From Plasmodiophora brassicae (taxonomy: Eukaryota; Endomyxa: Phytomyxea; Phytomyxea; Plasmodiophorida): a stretch of DNA of 64,000 nt. The stretch spans positions 682,001-746,000 of the forward strand of contig CP145420.1 in the NCBI GenBank assembly GCA_036867785.1, in the 5' to 3' direction. Numbering within the stretch: position 1 is the first letter of the stretch; every line of letters begins with the position of its first letter. Shown here piece by piece: positions 55,525 to 64,000 of the stretch. The notes below the pieces were generated by a model. The model was not told where the DNA came from. It was given only the letters and a program-made list of their open reading frames with translations, and searched no databases. Position numbers and translations under genes: made by a program.

Positions 55525-56499
55525 TTAGGCAATGACGTTGACTTTGTCGGCGATGGCGAGTTGCGCCCGTGTTAGGCTAGACAGGTAGCTCACAGACAGC
55601 AGGTCGCTGACCGATCCCTGGAACGCCCCCTCGAACCATTCGCCGTCGAACGCCTGCGGGACCGCGCTGACAGCGCTCGCCAGCAGTCTTCCGACGTCGT
55701 TGTCCGGTTCGATCTCGCCGCTGACGACGCGATCGACGTAATCGCAAACGTCGGCCAGCATGCTGTGCAGGCTCTCCACCGACATCTGCAGCCCCTGCTG
55801 CTGCGTCAGCAAGGTGGCCGGCGAATCGAAACGGTCATCGTCCGGCTGCGACTGAATCAGGGCGTCGATCGCGATCTTGTCGTCGTCGAATGCAACGAAC
55901 TCGACGTCGACCTCGTCGAACACGCCTAGAAGCGGGGTCGCGTCCGCGCTTGACGTGATGACCGATGGCGTGTACCCGCAGACGGAGAGCTTGGACCCTT
56001 CCAGGCTTGTGTCGACCGCGAGTATTACAGGGCGTTGACCCGACATCATGGACTGGAACGACCTCGATATCGTCACGCTGGACTGCGTCAGCGACCCGGT
56101 CGTGTACCACCCGACGACGGTCAACGTGGACGACACCCGCGTGTACAATTCAAGCATGGCCCTGTGGTAGTCCATGTCGACAGCAACGACCTGGTCGTCC
56201 TGTTCGTTGTGCGGCACGGGGAACGAGTCCTTGATCTGGGTCTGGCCGCTGGGCAGCCGGACGCCGAGCAGCGTCCCGATAACGCGCTGCTGCTTGGCGT
56301 TGCGCCGCTTGTAATGGTCCAGTATCGACATGATGACGACCGGTTCGACCGTGAACGGCGCCGGCAGGCTGGCCGGGCGCATCTGGACGGCTCGATGCTG
56401 GAGCGACATCGCGTCGAGACAAGCGCCCTGCACTGCGGTGTCCGCCACGGACTCCGCCGCCGCCGCACCTCCCTCATCGCCACCTGGCTGCCCCACCAT
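55525..56499 (-). CDS. EIF3F: Translation initiation factor eIF3 subunit F
   Basis: Intronless, 324 aa. An MPN-fold subunit of eIF3, which recruits mRNA to the 40S ribosome. The N-terminal extension of about 45 residues is Ala/Gly-rich; the MPN core starts PVVIMSILDHYKRRN, then RVIGTLLGVRLPSGQTQIKD, SFPVPHNEQDDQVVAVDMDY and VVGWYTTGSLT. As in other eIF3f proteins the JAMM zinc motif is not intact (no ExnHxHx10D), so it should not be a peptidase. The C-terminal helices (DVGRLLASAVSAVPQ, LLSVSYLSSLTRAQLAI) match the family. The ATG at 56499 is confirmed by an uninterrupted frame. Confidence 0.95.
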   Translation of the reverse strand: MVGQPGGDEGGAAAAESVADTAVQGACLDAMSLQHRAVQMRPASLPAPFTVEPVVIMSILDHYKRRNAKQQRVIGTLLGVRLPSGQTQIKDSFPVPHNEQDDQVVAVDMDYHRAMLELYTRVSSTLTVVGWYTTGSLTQSSVTISRSFQSMMSGQRPVILAVDTSLEGSKLSVCGYTPSVITSSADATPLLGVFDEVDVEFVAFDDDKIAIDALIQSQPDDDRFDSPATLLTQQQGLQMSVESLHSMLADVCDYVDRVVSGEIEPDNDVGRLLASAVSAVPQAFDGEWFEGAFQGSVSDLLSVSYLSSLTRAQLAIADKVNVIA

Positions 56500-56568
56500 G
56501 AATCCGTTGTGTATTCGATGGATATAAAGAACAACAGGAGGCCAGCATTAAGGCCTTGATAGAGGATG

Positions 56569-58102
56569 TTAAAATAGGCCAGCGCTTTGCTTCAACTTCT
56601 GCTGCCGCCACGGCTTCAACTCTTTGAACGCTTCGCGAGACATGCCGAACGCCTTATCGAACTCGTCGTCGAACAGGTGATCCTCTTTATGGGCTGCATC
56701 TACCGTCCACCAATTGAGGCCATGCTTGCAGCTGGGCACAAAACGGCACTTACCGATTCCATCTGGTAATGGAGCATCTTTCTGTTGCAGGTCGGCAAGT
56801 TTCATCCTCAGGACGCCGTTCACACGTTCTCCTTTGGCGGGAGCTTGGGCGGGCGCCACGGTCGTAGGCGCGGATGGCTGTGGACGAACAGCGATTTCCG
56901 CAGGTACCTTTGGTGCCTGTGTCTGAGCTTCCTTCTTAGGCGGTACATCGGGTTTCCGTTGCGGGCCCGCCGGTACGTTAGGCTTCTGGCGGGGGGCAGC
57001 AGGCGCACTTGACGCCTTGCAGCACGAAACGCATTGGAGACTGTCACCGATCCCTATTTGGAATTGCCCCGACGTGAGGTCTTTCTTGCACGACGTGCAC
57101 CGGAAGCAATCTAAATGGAACGTCTTCCCAGTAATCTGGACGTACTGCCCGGTCACGGGTTTCCTGCACGATGTGCACTTCTCGAGGAACTTCTCCTCGA
57201 AGTGCGCGTTGCAGAACAACTGCCCATCGCGCTTATGGAACAGGTCGTTCTCGCCAATTTGTTGACCGTCGACAACGCACCTGCAGACCGCCAGATCAGG
57301 ATCCAAGACATCATGGCTAATGTCTCTCGATTACGTACTTGAAACACTCAACGTGGTATGAGTCGCCACTCGCTTCGAACGCGGACCCATCAATAATGTT
57401 GGTGCAGGCTGTGCACCGGACACCAAACCTCTCCTGGTAATCCCTCTCGCAGTATGGGTTGCCGTCAGGCCCTTGACGGAACTCATCGGAAGGGAACGGC
57501 TCCTGGCAGGCGGAGCACCGGAAATGTGCCGGGTGCCAAGTCTTGCCCAATGCAAGAAGGAACTGACCCCGGATCGGTTCACCGCAATCGGCGCATTGTG
57601 AACCGAACAACCGGTGGTAGTCGTCCTCACAATAGGCGACGCCGTCCTTCGGGATGTAGAGACCGCCGGCCAGAGGTTTGGCACAGGTCGGGCAGGTGAA
57701 ACAGTTCAGGTGATAGTTCTCCCCAGCGGCGACGGCGTAGTTCCCTGCGATCGTCTTGGTGCACTTGCGGCAGATGATCGACCCATCGCTCTTGTCCATC
57801 AGCAGGCTGTCGGAAGGGCCGGACGCTACGCTGACCATGGAGCCACTCCTTCGGCCGCGATCACCGATTGACAGACGGGGCGCGGGAGGCGCAAGCAGGT
57901 TCGGACGCGGAAGGGCTTGAAGAAAGTTCGAGGGTGCCCATCCTTGAATATCGGAACCCGCAGGACGGACTAGCCACCATCCCGCCTCGTTGACGTCGAG
58001 GACGTCGCACACGGTTCCCTCGTCGAGGTCGATCTCCTCAGGGTCGGCCTTGTCGTATTTGAATACGACCTGGGCCTGGAAGGGCACCGACGGGTCGCTC
58101 AT
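56569..58102 (-). CDS. SH3 - four LIM - villin headpiece protein
   Basis: Exons 58102..57339 and 57280..56569 (58-nt intron, 491 aa). SH3 at 8-64 ends GWAPSNFLQAL. Four LIM domains follow to about 355: CRKC...HLNC, CADC...HPAH, CTAC...HVEC and CTSC...HLDC. The second has His for one zinc Cys (HPAH), and the third, formed across the splice, has Asp in place of a finger-2 Cys (CVVD). A Pro/Lys-rich linker leads to a complete villin headpiece (VHP) at the end: DDEFDKAFGMSREAFKELKP then KLKQSAGLF. LIM4 plus VHP is the abLIM plan of actin-binding proteins; an added N-terminal SH3 is unusual. Likely an actin scaffold at the cortex. Confidence 0.92.
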
Positions 58103-58210
58103 CGGCAGCGCGCGCGAGATATCAACTAGCTGGAGGATTCAAGATTCTATGGGTACTCGAGGCGATCTTCGAGATACAAATGCTTCACTATGACGACATC
58201 TGGTACATTT

Positions 58211-59127
58211 CTACACCTTGTCGGTCGGATGGGACAGACGGGCTCGGACTGATTGCAACAGCACGTTGGTGGAGACCCCGTTATGACCACGATCCGGAAT
58301 ACTGCACAAAGAAGGTCAGCAAGAAAACGACAACGCGTGTGTTTCCCACGTACATGATATCTGCAAAGATCATGCTTGGGAGCACGAAGCGGTTATACGA
58401 CGGCTTTACAGTCTTCATATACTGGTTCAGAACAGATTCAACGGTTCGCCCGCGCTCTACAATATCTCGTTGTACTGTCGCGCGTACATCAGAGTTCGAA
58501 ATTCAAACGTGACAGCAAGAATGGTTGCTACAAACATCGGCGAGCCAGACGCACATCATCGTCCGCCGTCATGAAGACTTTGATGTCACACAGATCACGA
58601 ATTCGCTCCTCGCAGAACAGCAGAATGCCTTCTACGATGATGACATCCGCGTATCGAACATGCTCCTGAACAGCACTGCGAGTGTGGGTCGTAAAATCAT
58701 CTGCAAGCAGTATGAAGCTGTGGTGCGGCGGCCAATAGCAATCGCCTACATTGCGGTATTATCGTGTCGCGACCATCGATAAGGTCCTGTAAGGATCGGT
58801 ACAACCATTCCCAGTCGATCGCTGGAGGCTCATCGAAATTGTATCCAGCTACGTTCCTATGCTAAGTCCAAATTGAAACAAACCAGCGTACACAGCGCTA
58901 GTCCCCCACGTACCTCATCATCCGTCAGCGGCCGATAAAACGAATCCGTCGACAGCAACCGTATTCGATCAGACGCATCGACCAGCGACACAACCTTCCG
59001 CGCCAGCGTCGTCTTCCCCGATGCCGTCCTGCACACGTGCACATGAGCATACAGATCCCATCCTGTGCAAACGCGCAACGCGGCAGCGGTTATACCCGCC
59101 AGCGATGCCGATGATGAGCGGGGGCAT
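58211..59127 (-). CDS. UCK: Uridine/cytidine kinase
   Basis: Pyrimidine salvage enzyme phosphorylating uridine and cytidine. Six exons: 59127..59096, 59028..58914, 58861..58750, 58700..58536, 58474..58354, 58301..58211 (211 aa; introns 49-67 nt). Splicing forms the P-loop GIAGGTASGKTT across exons 1 and 2, then STDSFYRPLTDDE, the nucleoside-binding segment YNFDEPPAIDWEWL, YDFTTHTR, ADVIIVEGILLF and the lid region RDIVERGRTVESVLNQY; it ends NVLLQSVRARL. Family length is normal, and no UPRT domain is fused. The start is 95 bp from the divergent FAM32A gene, implying a compact bidirectional promoter. Its stop is 108 bp upstream of the SH3-LIM gene start. Confidence 0.95.
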
Positions 59128-59222
59128 GGCTTCGGGGAGGTGACGCGGAGCGGACGCAGCAGACGCGTGCCGCGTGCCGTGCGCCGTGTGCAACGCCGCG
59201 CAGTCCGCGCCGTCTGTCGCGC

Positions 59223-59634
59223 ATGTCGTCGTCGTCATCAGCGTTCCAGAATGTCATCGGCGGCAAGCTGAAACTGAAGAAGGCAGGGGCGGTGCCGAAA
59301 GCGATCGGGAAGAAGAAGACGAAGAAGAAGGCAGTGGCGGACGTGGCCGATGTCAAGACTGATGATGGTCGAGACGCGGTAGCGCCCGCCGTTCCCGATA
59401 TCGTCGTCCAGACGAAGACGGCTGCTGAGCTGAAGTTTGAGGAGACACGACGACGAATGGTTTGTGCGTCATCGTGTTGGTGCGCACGGGTCGGCTGATG
59501 CTGGGTCGTCTTAGGAAGAATCGCTGATAGCCAAGAAGATTCAGAAGACGCATCGTGAGAAGATCGAGGAATTCAACCGGGCACTCGAGAACCTGTCGGA
59601 GCACTACGACATCCCGAAGGTTGGCCCCGGCTAG
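59223..59634 (+). CDS. FAM32A: FAM32A family protein
   Basis: Exons 59223..59459 and 59515..59634 (55-nt intron, 118 aa). The family plan is clear: [13 protein letters not shown] near the start, a Lys-rich middle, [14 protein letters not shown] before the intron, and the highly conserved C-terminus [20 protein letters not shown] followed by DIPKVGPG. In human spliceosomes FAM32A binds the catalytic core and helps 3' splice-site docking and exon ligation, with its C-terminus reaching the active site, which fits the strong conservation here and the intron-rich genome. Nuclear. Confidence 0.92.
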
Positions 59635-59742
59635 TTGCTGACGTCTGTAAATAACCTATTGTGGACTTGCGAACGAGTCGCGACCATCCCACAAACGCTG
59701 CGATGTGCCAGAGCGCCTGGCTGGTTTATGGACACGAGTACG

Positions 59743-60865
59743 TCAGTTGCCTTGTGTCGGCAGCGGGTGGGCCGGCCCAGTTGGCGTCACGTACGCGGCA
59801 GTCAGGCCTCCATCGACAAGGAACTCCGTCCCAGTCACGAAGGATGCTTCGTCACTTGCCAGGAATAACGCGCCAGCCGCCATCTCGTAGCTCTCGCCGA
59901 AACGTCCCATTGGCACTGTGGCAAATCAGAACAGATGTGCTTGTCTGACCTCCATGATGACTTCGTACCATGAACCAGTCGGCGCTCCTTCTTCTCGTCC
60001 GTGTCGAGGAACTTCATTAGGAGTTCAGTGCGGACAGGTCCCGGGCACAATGCGTTGACGCGGATGCCCTCGCGAGCGTGGATCACTGCAAGCTCGCGTG
60101 TCATGGCGAGAACGGCCCCCTTGCTGCTTGTGTAGGCCAGCTGCGGCGTCGCCGCTCCAACGATCGCCACGAAGCTGGCTGTATTGATGATACTACCTCC
60201 ACCAGCACGCCTCATGGCTGGTATACCGTACTTGCAACCGAACCAGACGCCTCGTATCGACATCAGTAAGAGGCTGGTGCGGTACTGAACGGCACCAACC
60301 TTTTACGTTAATGTTCATGGTTGTGTCCCACACCGATTCAGGCGTTGTCTCCGCATTATCTGTGGGAGGATGAGCCAGAACACGCGACGGGTCACGTATA
60401 TGGAACACAACCGTCTTCGGACAACATCACACCGGCGTTGTTAAATAGAATGTTCAGCTTCCCAAACTCCTTCTCGGCCGTCTCAACCATCTGTAAGGGT
60501 AGCTTAGAGTAATACGGGAATAGTACTCGAGACAGCAACACCAATAACCTTTTGGCACTGGGCTTCCTTGGAAACATCGGTGGCAATGGCAACTGCAGGG
60601 CACGACGGGTATTCATCCTTCAGCATTTTCACGGTTTCATGCGCCGCGCTCTCATTTATATCGGACACAACTACAGAGTTCATTAGGTGGATCATGAAAT
60701 GGACAGCAAGGTAAAGCCCTATTTCCAACCGAGACTGGCACCTTCACGTGCGAACAGCAAGCAGGAATGCCGGCCGATGCCGCCCCCGGCTCCGGTCACG
60801 ATGGCGACCTTCCCCTCCAACCGCCCGCGGAGGTTTGTCGATAGGCATCTCACCGTTCGTTTCAT
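59743..60865 (-). CDS. Short-chain dehydrogenase/reductase (classical SDR)
   Basis: Six exons: 60865..60730, 60670..60549, 60490..60412, 60359..60300, 60250..59969, 59915..59743 (283 aa; introns 49-59 nt, all in frame). The Rossmann motif TGAGGGIG follows [15 protein letters not shown] gives the Asp after beta-2 that favours NAD(H); NNAG and the catalytic YTSSK are present, with the active-site Ser in INTASFV. The end GTEFLVDGG matches the family. Eighteen residues before the fold ([18 protein letters not shown]) are basic and could be a mitochondrial presequence. Substrate not predictable; nearest in style to bacterial-type SDRs of the 3-ketoacyl or glucose dehydrogenase group. Confidence 0.92.
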
Positions 60866-61060
60866 GAAGCCCAACATAACTCGCTAGGGGCTCGCGACGT
60901 ACGCCGTCACTCCGCACTTGATTAGGTAAACGCCCCGAAGGCCAAATCGAGAAGCGACCTGGAGGTACCCGCACGCACTCGGGACCCGAGTCCGTCCGTA
61001 ACCTGGAACATGTCCGACCTGTCGACGTTGCTCTCTGTACACATAAAACAAATGGCGAAA

Positions 61061-61693
61061 CCAAGTACCCAACTGCACTGCCATCGCCTTCTTCTCCCGT
61101 CGATCCAACGACCTTGCCCGACGTGGACGCCGCCGAGCGTGCGCTTTCGTGCGCTTTACGCGCCTTCCAGATCCTGCAGTATGCATCCTTCATTGAAATG
61201 CGGGTCAGTTGACGTAACACAAAGCGCGCTTAGCCCTTCAGCCAGCTAGCCAGGAGCGCGCGAGCGCCCGCTGACAGTGGCTGGGTCGACGAGAAATCGA
61301 CGCGGGCAATGCCAGCGATTAGGTTCAACCACTCACTCGCCGCCAGATCGTCAGAATCACCGGAAAATTCACTCAACGACCACTAAGTCGTCGTGACAAC
61401 AGGATCGGCTAAGGTGATATGTGGCGACGGCTCAGCAGGTGTCGCGGAGGCATCGGTGGTCGGCAAGGGCGTAGGCGGCCTAGCGAGCGGGCGGCTGGCG
61501 AACACGGTGTGAAAGCTCCTCAGCTGCTCCTCAGCGCGAGCCCGCATTTCAGTGAAGAATGCATCCTGCAGTTCCTGCTGGATCTGGAAGATGCGTAAAG
61601 CGCCCGAAAGCGCAAGCTCGGCGGCGTCCACGTCGGGAAAGGTCGTTGGGTCAACGGGAGAAGAAGGCGATGGCAGTGCAGTTGGGTACTTGG
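61061..61693. repeat. Imperfect inverted repeat, arms about 150 bp
   Basis: 61061-61206 and the complement of 61538-61693 are similar over their length (shared blocks CCAAGTACCCAACTGCACTG, CGACGTGGACGCCGCCGAGC, TGAAATGCGGG), with scattered substitutions and short indels; about 330 bp separate the arms. The right arm is part of an open frame (next entry); the left arm is not intact coding. It looks like a duplicated and inverted gene or element fragment. Confidence 0.85.
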
Positions 61694-61739
61694 CTTCGTC
61701 ATCCACCGAGCCCGTCAAGCCGGAGCGCGTACGAGTCAT
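61383..61739 (-). CDS. Unrecognised 118-aa frame inside inverted repeat
   Basis: Open frame from the ATG at 61739. Pro/Ser/Thr-rich start (YPTALPSPSSPVDPTTFPDV), a helix (LALSGALRIFQIQQELQDAF) and a Pro/Thr-rich end. The first half is also present, damaged, in the left arm at 61061-61206. It may be a small gene copied by transposition or part of the element whose gag remnant starts at 62051. Coding status is uncertain. Confidence 0.35.
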   Translation of the reverse strand: MTRTRSGLTGSVDDEAKYPTALPSPSSPVDPTTFPDVDAAELALSGALRIFQIQQELQDAFFTEMRARAEEQLRSFHTVFASRPLARPPTPLPTTDASATPAEPSPHITLADPVVTTT

Positions 61740-62050
61740 CAATGAACGATCGGGATAAATTCGAACAACAAGGCCGGGGATCACTGGAAAAATAAAAGTA
61801 CCGAATTAGTGCCGTCCCCTTGATTACCCAATCAGCACTTTATCGGCATTTAACGGCACTACCAAGTAACGCTTTGGGACCCGTGATTGAGGATCCACGT
61901 CTGCCGTGAGTCAAGACTGTCATGGACTGGTATGCATGAGTCACGCGACAGTGTGGACGGTGAGAGTGTGCCACCAGGAATAAAGGAGGTTCCCCAAAAG
62001 CATTCCTACCGTGAACACTTCGTTTCAGATTAAGAGTCCCATCGCTCGAT

Positions 62051-62968
62051 ATGTCGACCACCAGCACTAGCACGCCGGACGTCAGCGGCGCCGACTCCAA
62101 GGACCACGTGTCGATGACCACCGGAGTCAGACTGACGGGCGCGGACAACTACACGACATGGGCGTTCGCGATGACCGCCATGCTGGACGCGCACGGGCTT
62201 GCCGATTACGTGGACAAGTCCAAGTCGGCGCGTGCCACGGATGAGAGGAAGAAGGCCCGAGCCATGTTCGCCATCACGCGGAACATCGGGACGTCCCATA
62301 TGGCTCTGATCAAGGGATGCACCAGAGATCCCGCTGGAGCGTGGGACATCCTTCGCGATGAATACGCCGGGAAGTCCAACCAGGACACGGCGACTCTGCT
62401 GATAGAGCTATTCGGGAAGAGGCTGGACCCCTGCCCGTCAATCGAGGAGGCGAAGGCGCATTTCGAGCGCATGAACGACCTGAACTTGCGATTGAGGGAG
62501 ATACAGGAGGACCGAGCACTTCCCGATGTGATCCTGTCGGTGCTCATGGCGATGCCGCTTCCTAACGACATGGAGCAGATCCGCTACGCGCGCCTTTCGG
62601 GCCCGGCTGAGATGCTGACATCGAGAACTATTCGAGACGACGTGATATCGCTGCTCCGTCGCATGGCGGTGACGGATGGTGCGGCGGCCAACTCTGGCGA
62701 TGCCGCGATGAATGCGAACTCGGGCGGTGGCGGTGGACGACGACGCCGGTTTCGGGGGAATTGCTTTGAATGCGGGAAGGCGGGCCACCGCGCGGCGAAC
62801 TGCCGTCAGCGCGCTGGCCCGCCTTCCCGCATTCAAAGCAATTCCCCCGAAACCGGCGTCGTCGTCCACCGCCCGAGTTCGCATTCATCGCGGCATCGCC
62901 AAAGTTGGCCGCCGCACCATCCGTCACCGCCATGCGACGGAGCAGCGATATCACGTCGTCTCGAATAG
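62051..62968 (+). mobile_element. Copia-type retrotransposon gag remnant
   Basis: 305-codon frame from the ATG at 62051. The gag body (LTGADNYTTWAFAMTAMLDA, a WDILRDEYAGKS block, SVLMAMPLPNDMEQIRYARL) is typical of Ty1/copia gag (UBN2/retrotran type), followed by a basic stretch (GGRRRRFRG) and a CCHC zinc knuckle (CFECGKAGHRAANC). Normal copia order would continue into protease, integrase and reverse transcriptase; here the frame runs directly into the second arm of a palindrome (62816-63035) and stops at 62966, so pol is missing. No flanking LTRs identified. Non-functional. Confidence 0.85.
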
Positions 62969-63035
62969 TTCTCGATGTCAGCATCTCAGCCGGGCCTGAT
63001 AGGCGCGCGTAGCGGATCTGCTCCATGTCGTTAGG
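62561..63035. repeat. Near-perfect fold-back palindrome in gag
   Basis: 62561-62786 is repeated in reverse complement at 62816-63035 with a 29-bp spacer. The arms are nearly identical, differing by a short indel in the GGTGGCGGTGGACG region and a few substitutions. The complement of the right arm re-encodes the end of gag through the zinc-knuckle start (CFECGKAGQRADG). Inverted duplication of one element's interior, or an assembly artefact. Confidence 0.93.
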
Positions 63036-63106
63036 CGATTTTCCAACAAAGCGCTCGTACGTTCTTGCAAACCGCTTAGAATGGAATGGTACCCCAGGTA
63101 TTGACA

Positions 63107-63439
63107 CTATGGTATTCTCGTTAAACAATAGAATAAACGTCCACGAACCGTCGGCCTCGGTTGACGGTTAATCCGTGTTGTGAGACAATATCGTCTGTCG
63201 TGTCGTCTCCTGACAGCGATCAGCATGGGCCCGTTCGCGTTCCTCTTCAGAGCCGCCGCGGCGTTCAGCAGGACGATTCTCCGCATATCGAACTTGTCGG
63301 CAACTTCAAGCGCGGTCACAACGTCTTTGTATTCGGCGGGTAAGTTGTAGAGCATAGTGGCCGAGGTCAAGAGTCCCAGCTTCACCGGTCTCACGCGATG
63401 TCGACTGACACAGGTCGCTTGTGTCTCTCGACGATTCAT
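63107..63439 (-). mobile_element. Second copia gag fragment
   Basis: Minus-strand frame from the ATG at 63439 with a gag-like stretch TSATMLYNLPAEYKDVVTAL and EVADKFDMRRIVLLNAAAAL; the pattern L-P-x-x-Y followed by a helix of the 'LLNEE' type is usual in copia gag. It is not the same copy as the element at 62051, being more diverged, and no zinc knuckle, protease or polymerase follows. Degenerate fragment. Confidence 0.5.
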
Positions 63440-63530
63440 CGTGGTCGTTCTCCGAGCTCGACATAGAGCGAACATCTGCAGCGGCCGATTGGGAGCGCAG
63501 TGATCAGTACAGTCATTCGTGCCCAGCCAT

Positions 63531-63920
63531 TCAGTCAGTGACGAACGATTCGCCTGCGTTTGCCAGACGCGTGCAGTGTGACGGCGCGGCGACTCGTCCG
63601 CGTGCGACGAGCAGGTCCATTGCCGTCGGCAGCAGCGTCGTCGTCAACGGCCTCGTCAGCCTGGTCGGATCGGTTGCCCCGTCGCTGGCGAATGGCGGCG
63701 ACGTACGTGCCCACCGTATCGTCGACGATGCCGTGAAACTCCGACGACGTTCCCTCGGCCTTGGCCGAGAGTCCAGGATCACCAGCTCGAACGCGTTTAC
63801 GAAATATGCATGTGCGCGCCTCGAGCTCAGTCCGATCTCGACGAGCGTGCGCCCCACAGCGCCGATCAGCCTCAGAGCGTGCTTATAAGGACGCGCCAAT
63901 CGATGCGTGCAGCGCCGCAC
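63531..63920 (-). CDS. Unrecognised frame at window edge (partial)
   Basis: Open frame without an ATG near its beginning, so at best an internal or 3' exon of a gene starting beyond the right edge. It begins basic, then RLIGAVGRTLVEIGLSSRRA and AYFVNAFELVILDSR, which look like ordered protein, before a low-complexity Arg/Thr-rich end. No family recognised; may be non-coding. Confidence 0.25.
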   Translation of the reverse strand: MRRCTHRLARPYKHALRLIGAVGRTLVEIGLSSRRAHAYFVNAFELVILDSRPRPRERRRSFTASSTIRWARTSPPFASDGATDPTRLTRPLTTTLLPTAMDLLVARGRVAAPSHCTRLANAGESFVTD

Positions 63921-64000
63921 GTCTCCAGTAGGTCGTTGTAACGGGCAGCTATGGCGGGCGCGCGTTTTCTGGTCGTGAGGTATAGCACCAAAGACGCGGG

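Noticed and set aside
62051-63439. A complete LTR retrotransposon
   Set aside because: No protease, integrase or reverse transcriptase frame and no matching long terminal repeats; only gag-type fragments and palindromic duplication are present.

Overview
The window is nuclear DNA of a compact, GC-rich unicellular eukaryote. About 40 protein genes sit on both strands, often less than 150 bp apart. Nearly all genes with introns have short GT-AG introns (38-80 nt, mostly 44-70). I placed exons by hand by requiring frame continuity across each intron and agreement with the protein family. Introns, spliceosomal signals, nuclear proteins (MCM8, linker histone, RanBP1, eIF3f) and an axonemal protein (CCDC40) rule out a prokaryote and indicate an organism that makes a motile flagellum. 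A DYW-type PPR protein, an ABCG transporter with a Cys-rich N-terminus, Dictyostelium-like CARMIL-GAP and a SKP1-ankyrin fusion point to a protist. A plasmodiophorid-like rhizarian would fit, but that is inference and cannot be settled from this sequence alone.

Layout. 1-8083: MCM8 C-terminus, CXC-domain DNA-binding protein, a 12-exon cyclic-nucleotide-type K+ channel, a hypothetical protein, an Hsp20-like protein, methionine aminopeptidase, a doubtful small gene. 8494-16681: SKP1-ankyrin fusion, a hypothetical, a protein with eight CBS motifs, two hypotheticals, a LIM-ankyrin protein. 17003-24000: DYW PPR editing-type factor, linker-histone-like protein with an acidic tail, and three secretory-pathway proteins. 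24124-31190: CARMIL-like LRR-RhoGAP protein, a membrane-anchored double calponin-homology protein, and a 10-exon double-hotdog acyl-CoA thioesterase. 31191-32711: gene-poor patch with a 21-bp tandem repeat and a broken copy of the secreted-protein gene at 20313. 32712-35126: pseudouridine synthase, ribosomal protein uL13, TPPP/p25-alpha repeat protein. 35413-42215: three related, unrecognised membrane glycoprotein genes interrupted by V-ATPase subunit d. 42914-53175: RanBP1, a very large ABCG transporter, UPF0045 protein, CCDC40. 53176-54204: no gene seen. 54205-60865: TMEM135-like protein, small membrane protein, eIF3f, SH3-LIM4-villin-headpiece protein, uridine kinase, FAM32A, SDR dehydrogenase. 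60900-64000: repeat-rich end with copia-type gag remnants, a large fold-back palindrome and a second inverted repeat.

There are no operons, but themes recur: actin and membrane cytoskeleton (CARMIL-GAP, CH protein, two LIM proteins, TPPP), flagellum (CCDC40), housekeeping, and an unrecognised family of N-glycosylated three-helix membrane proteins, which is the best candidate here for something undescribed.
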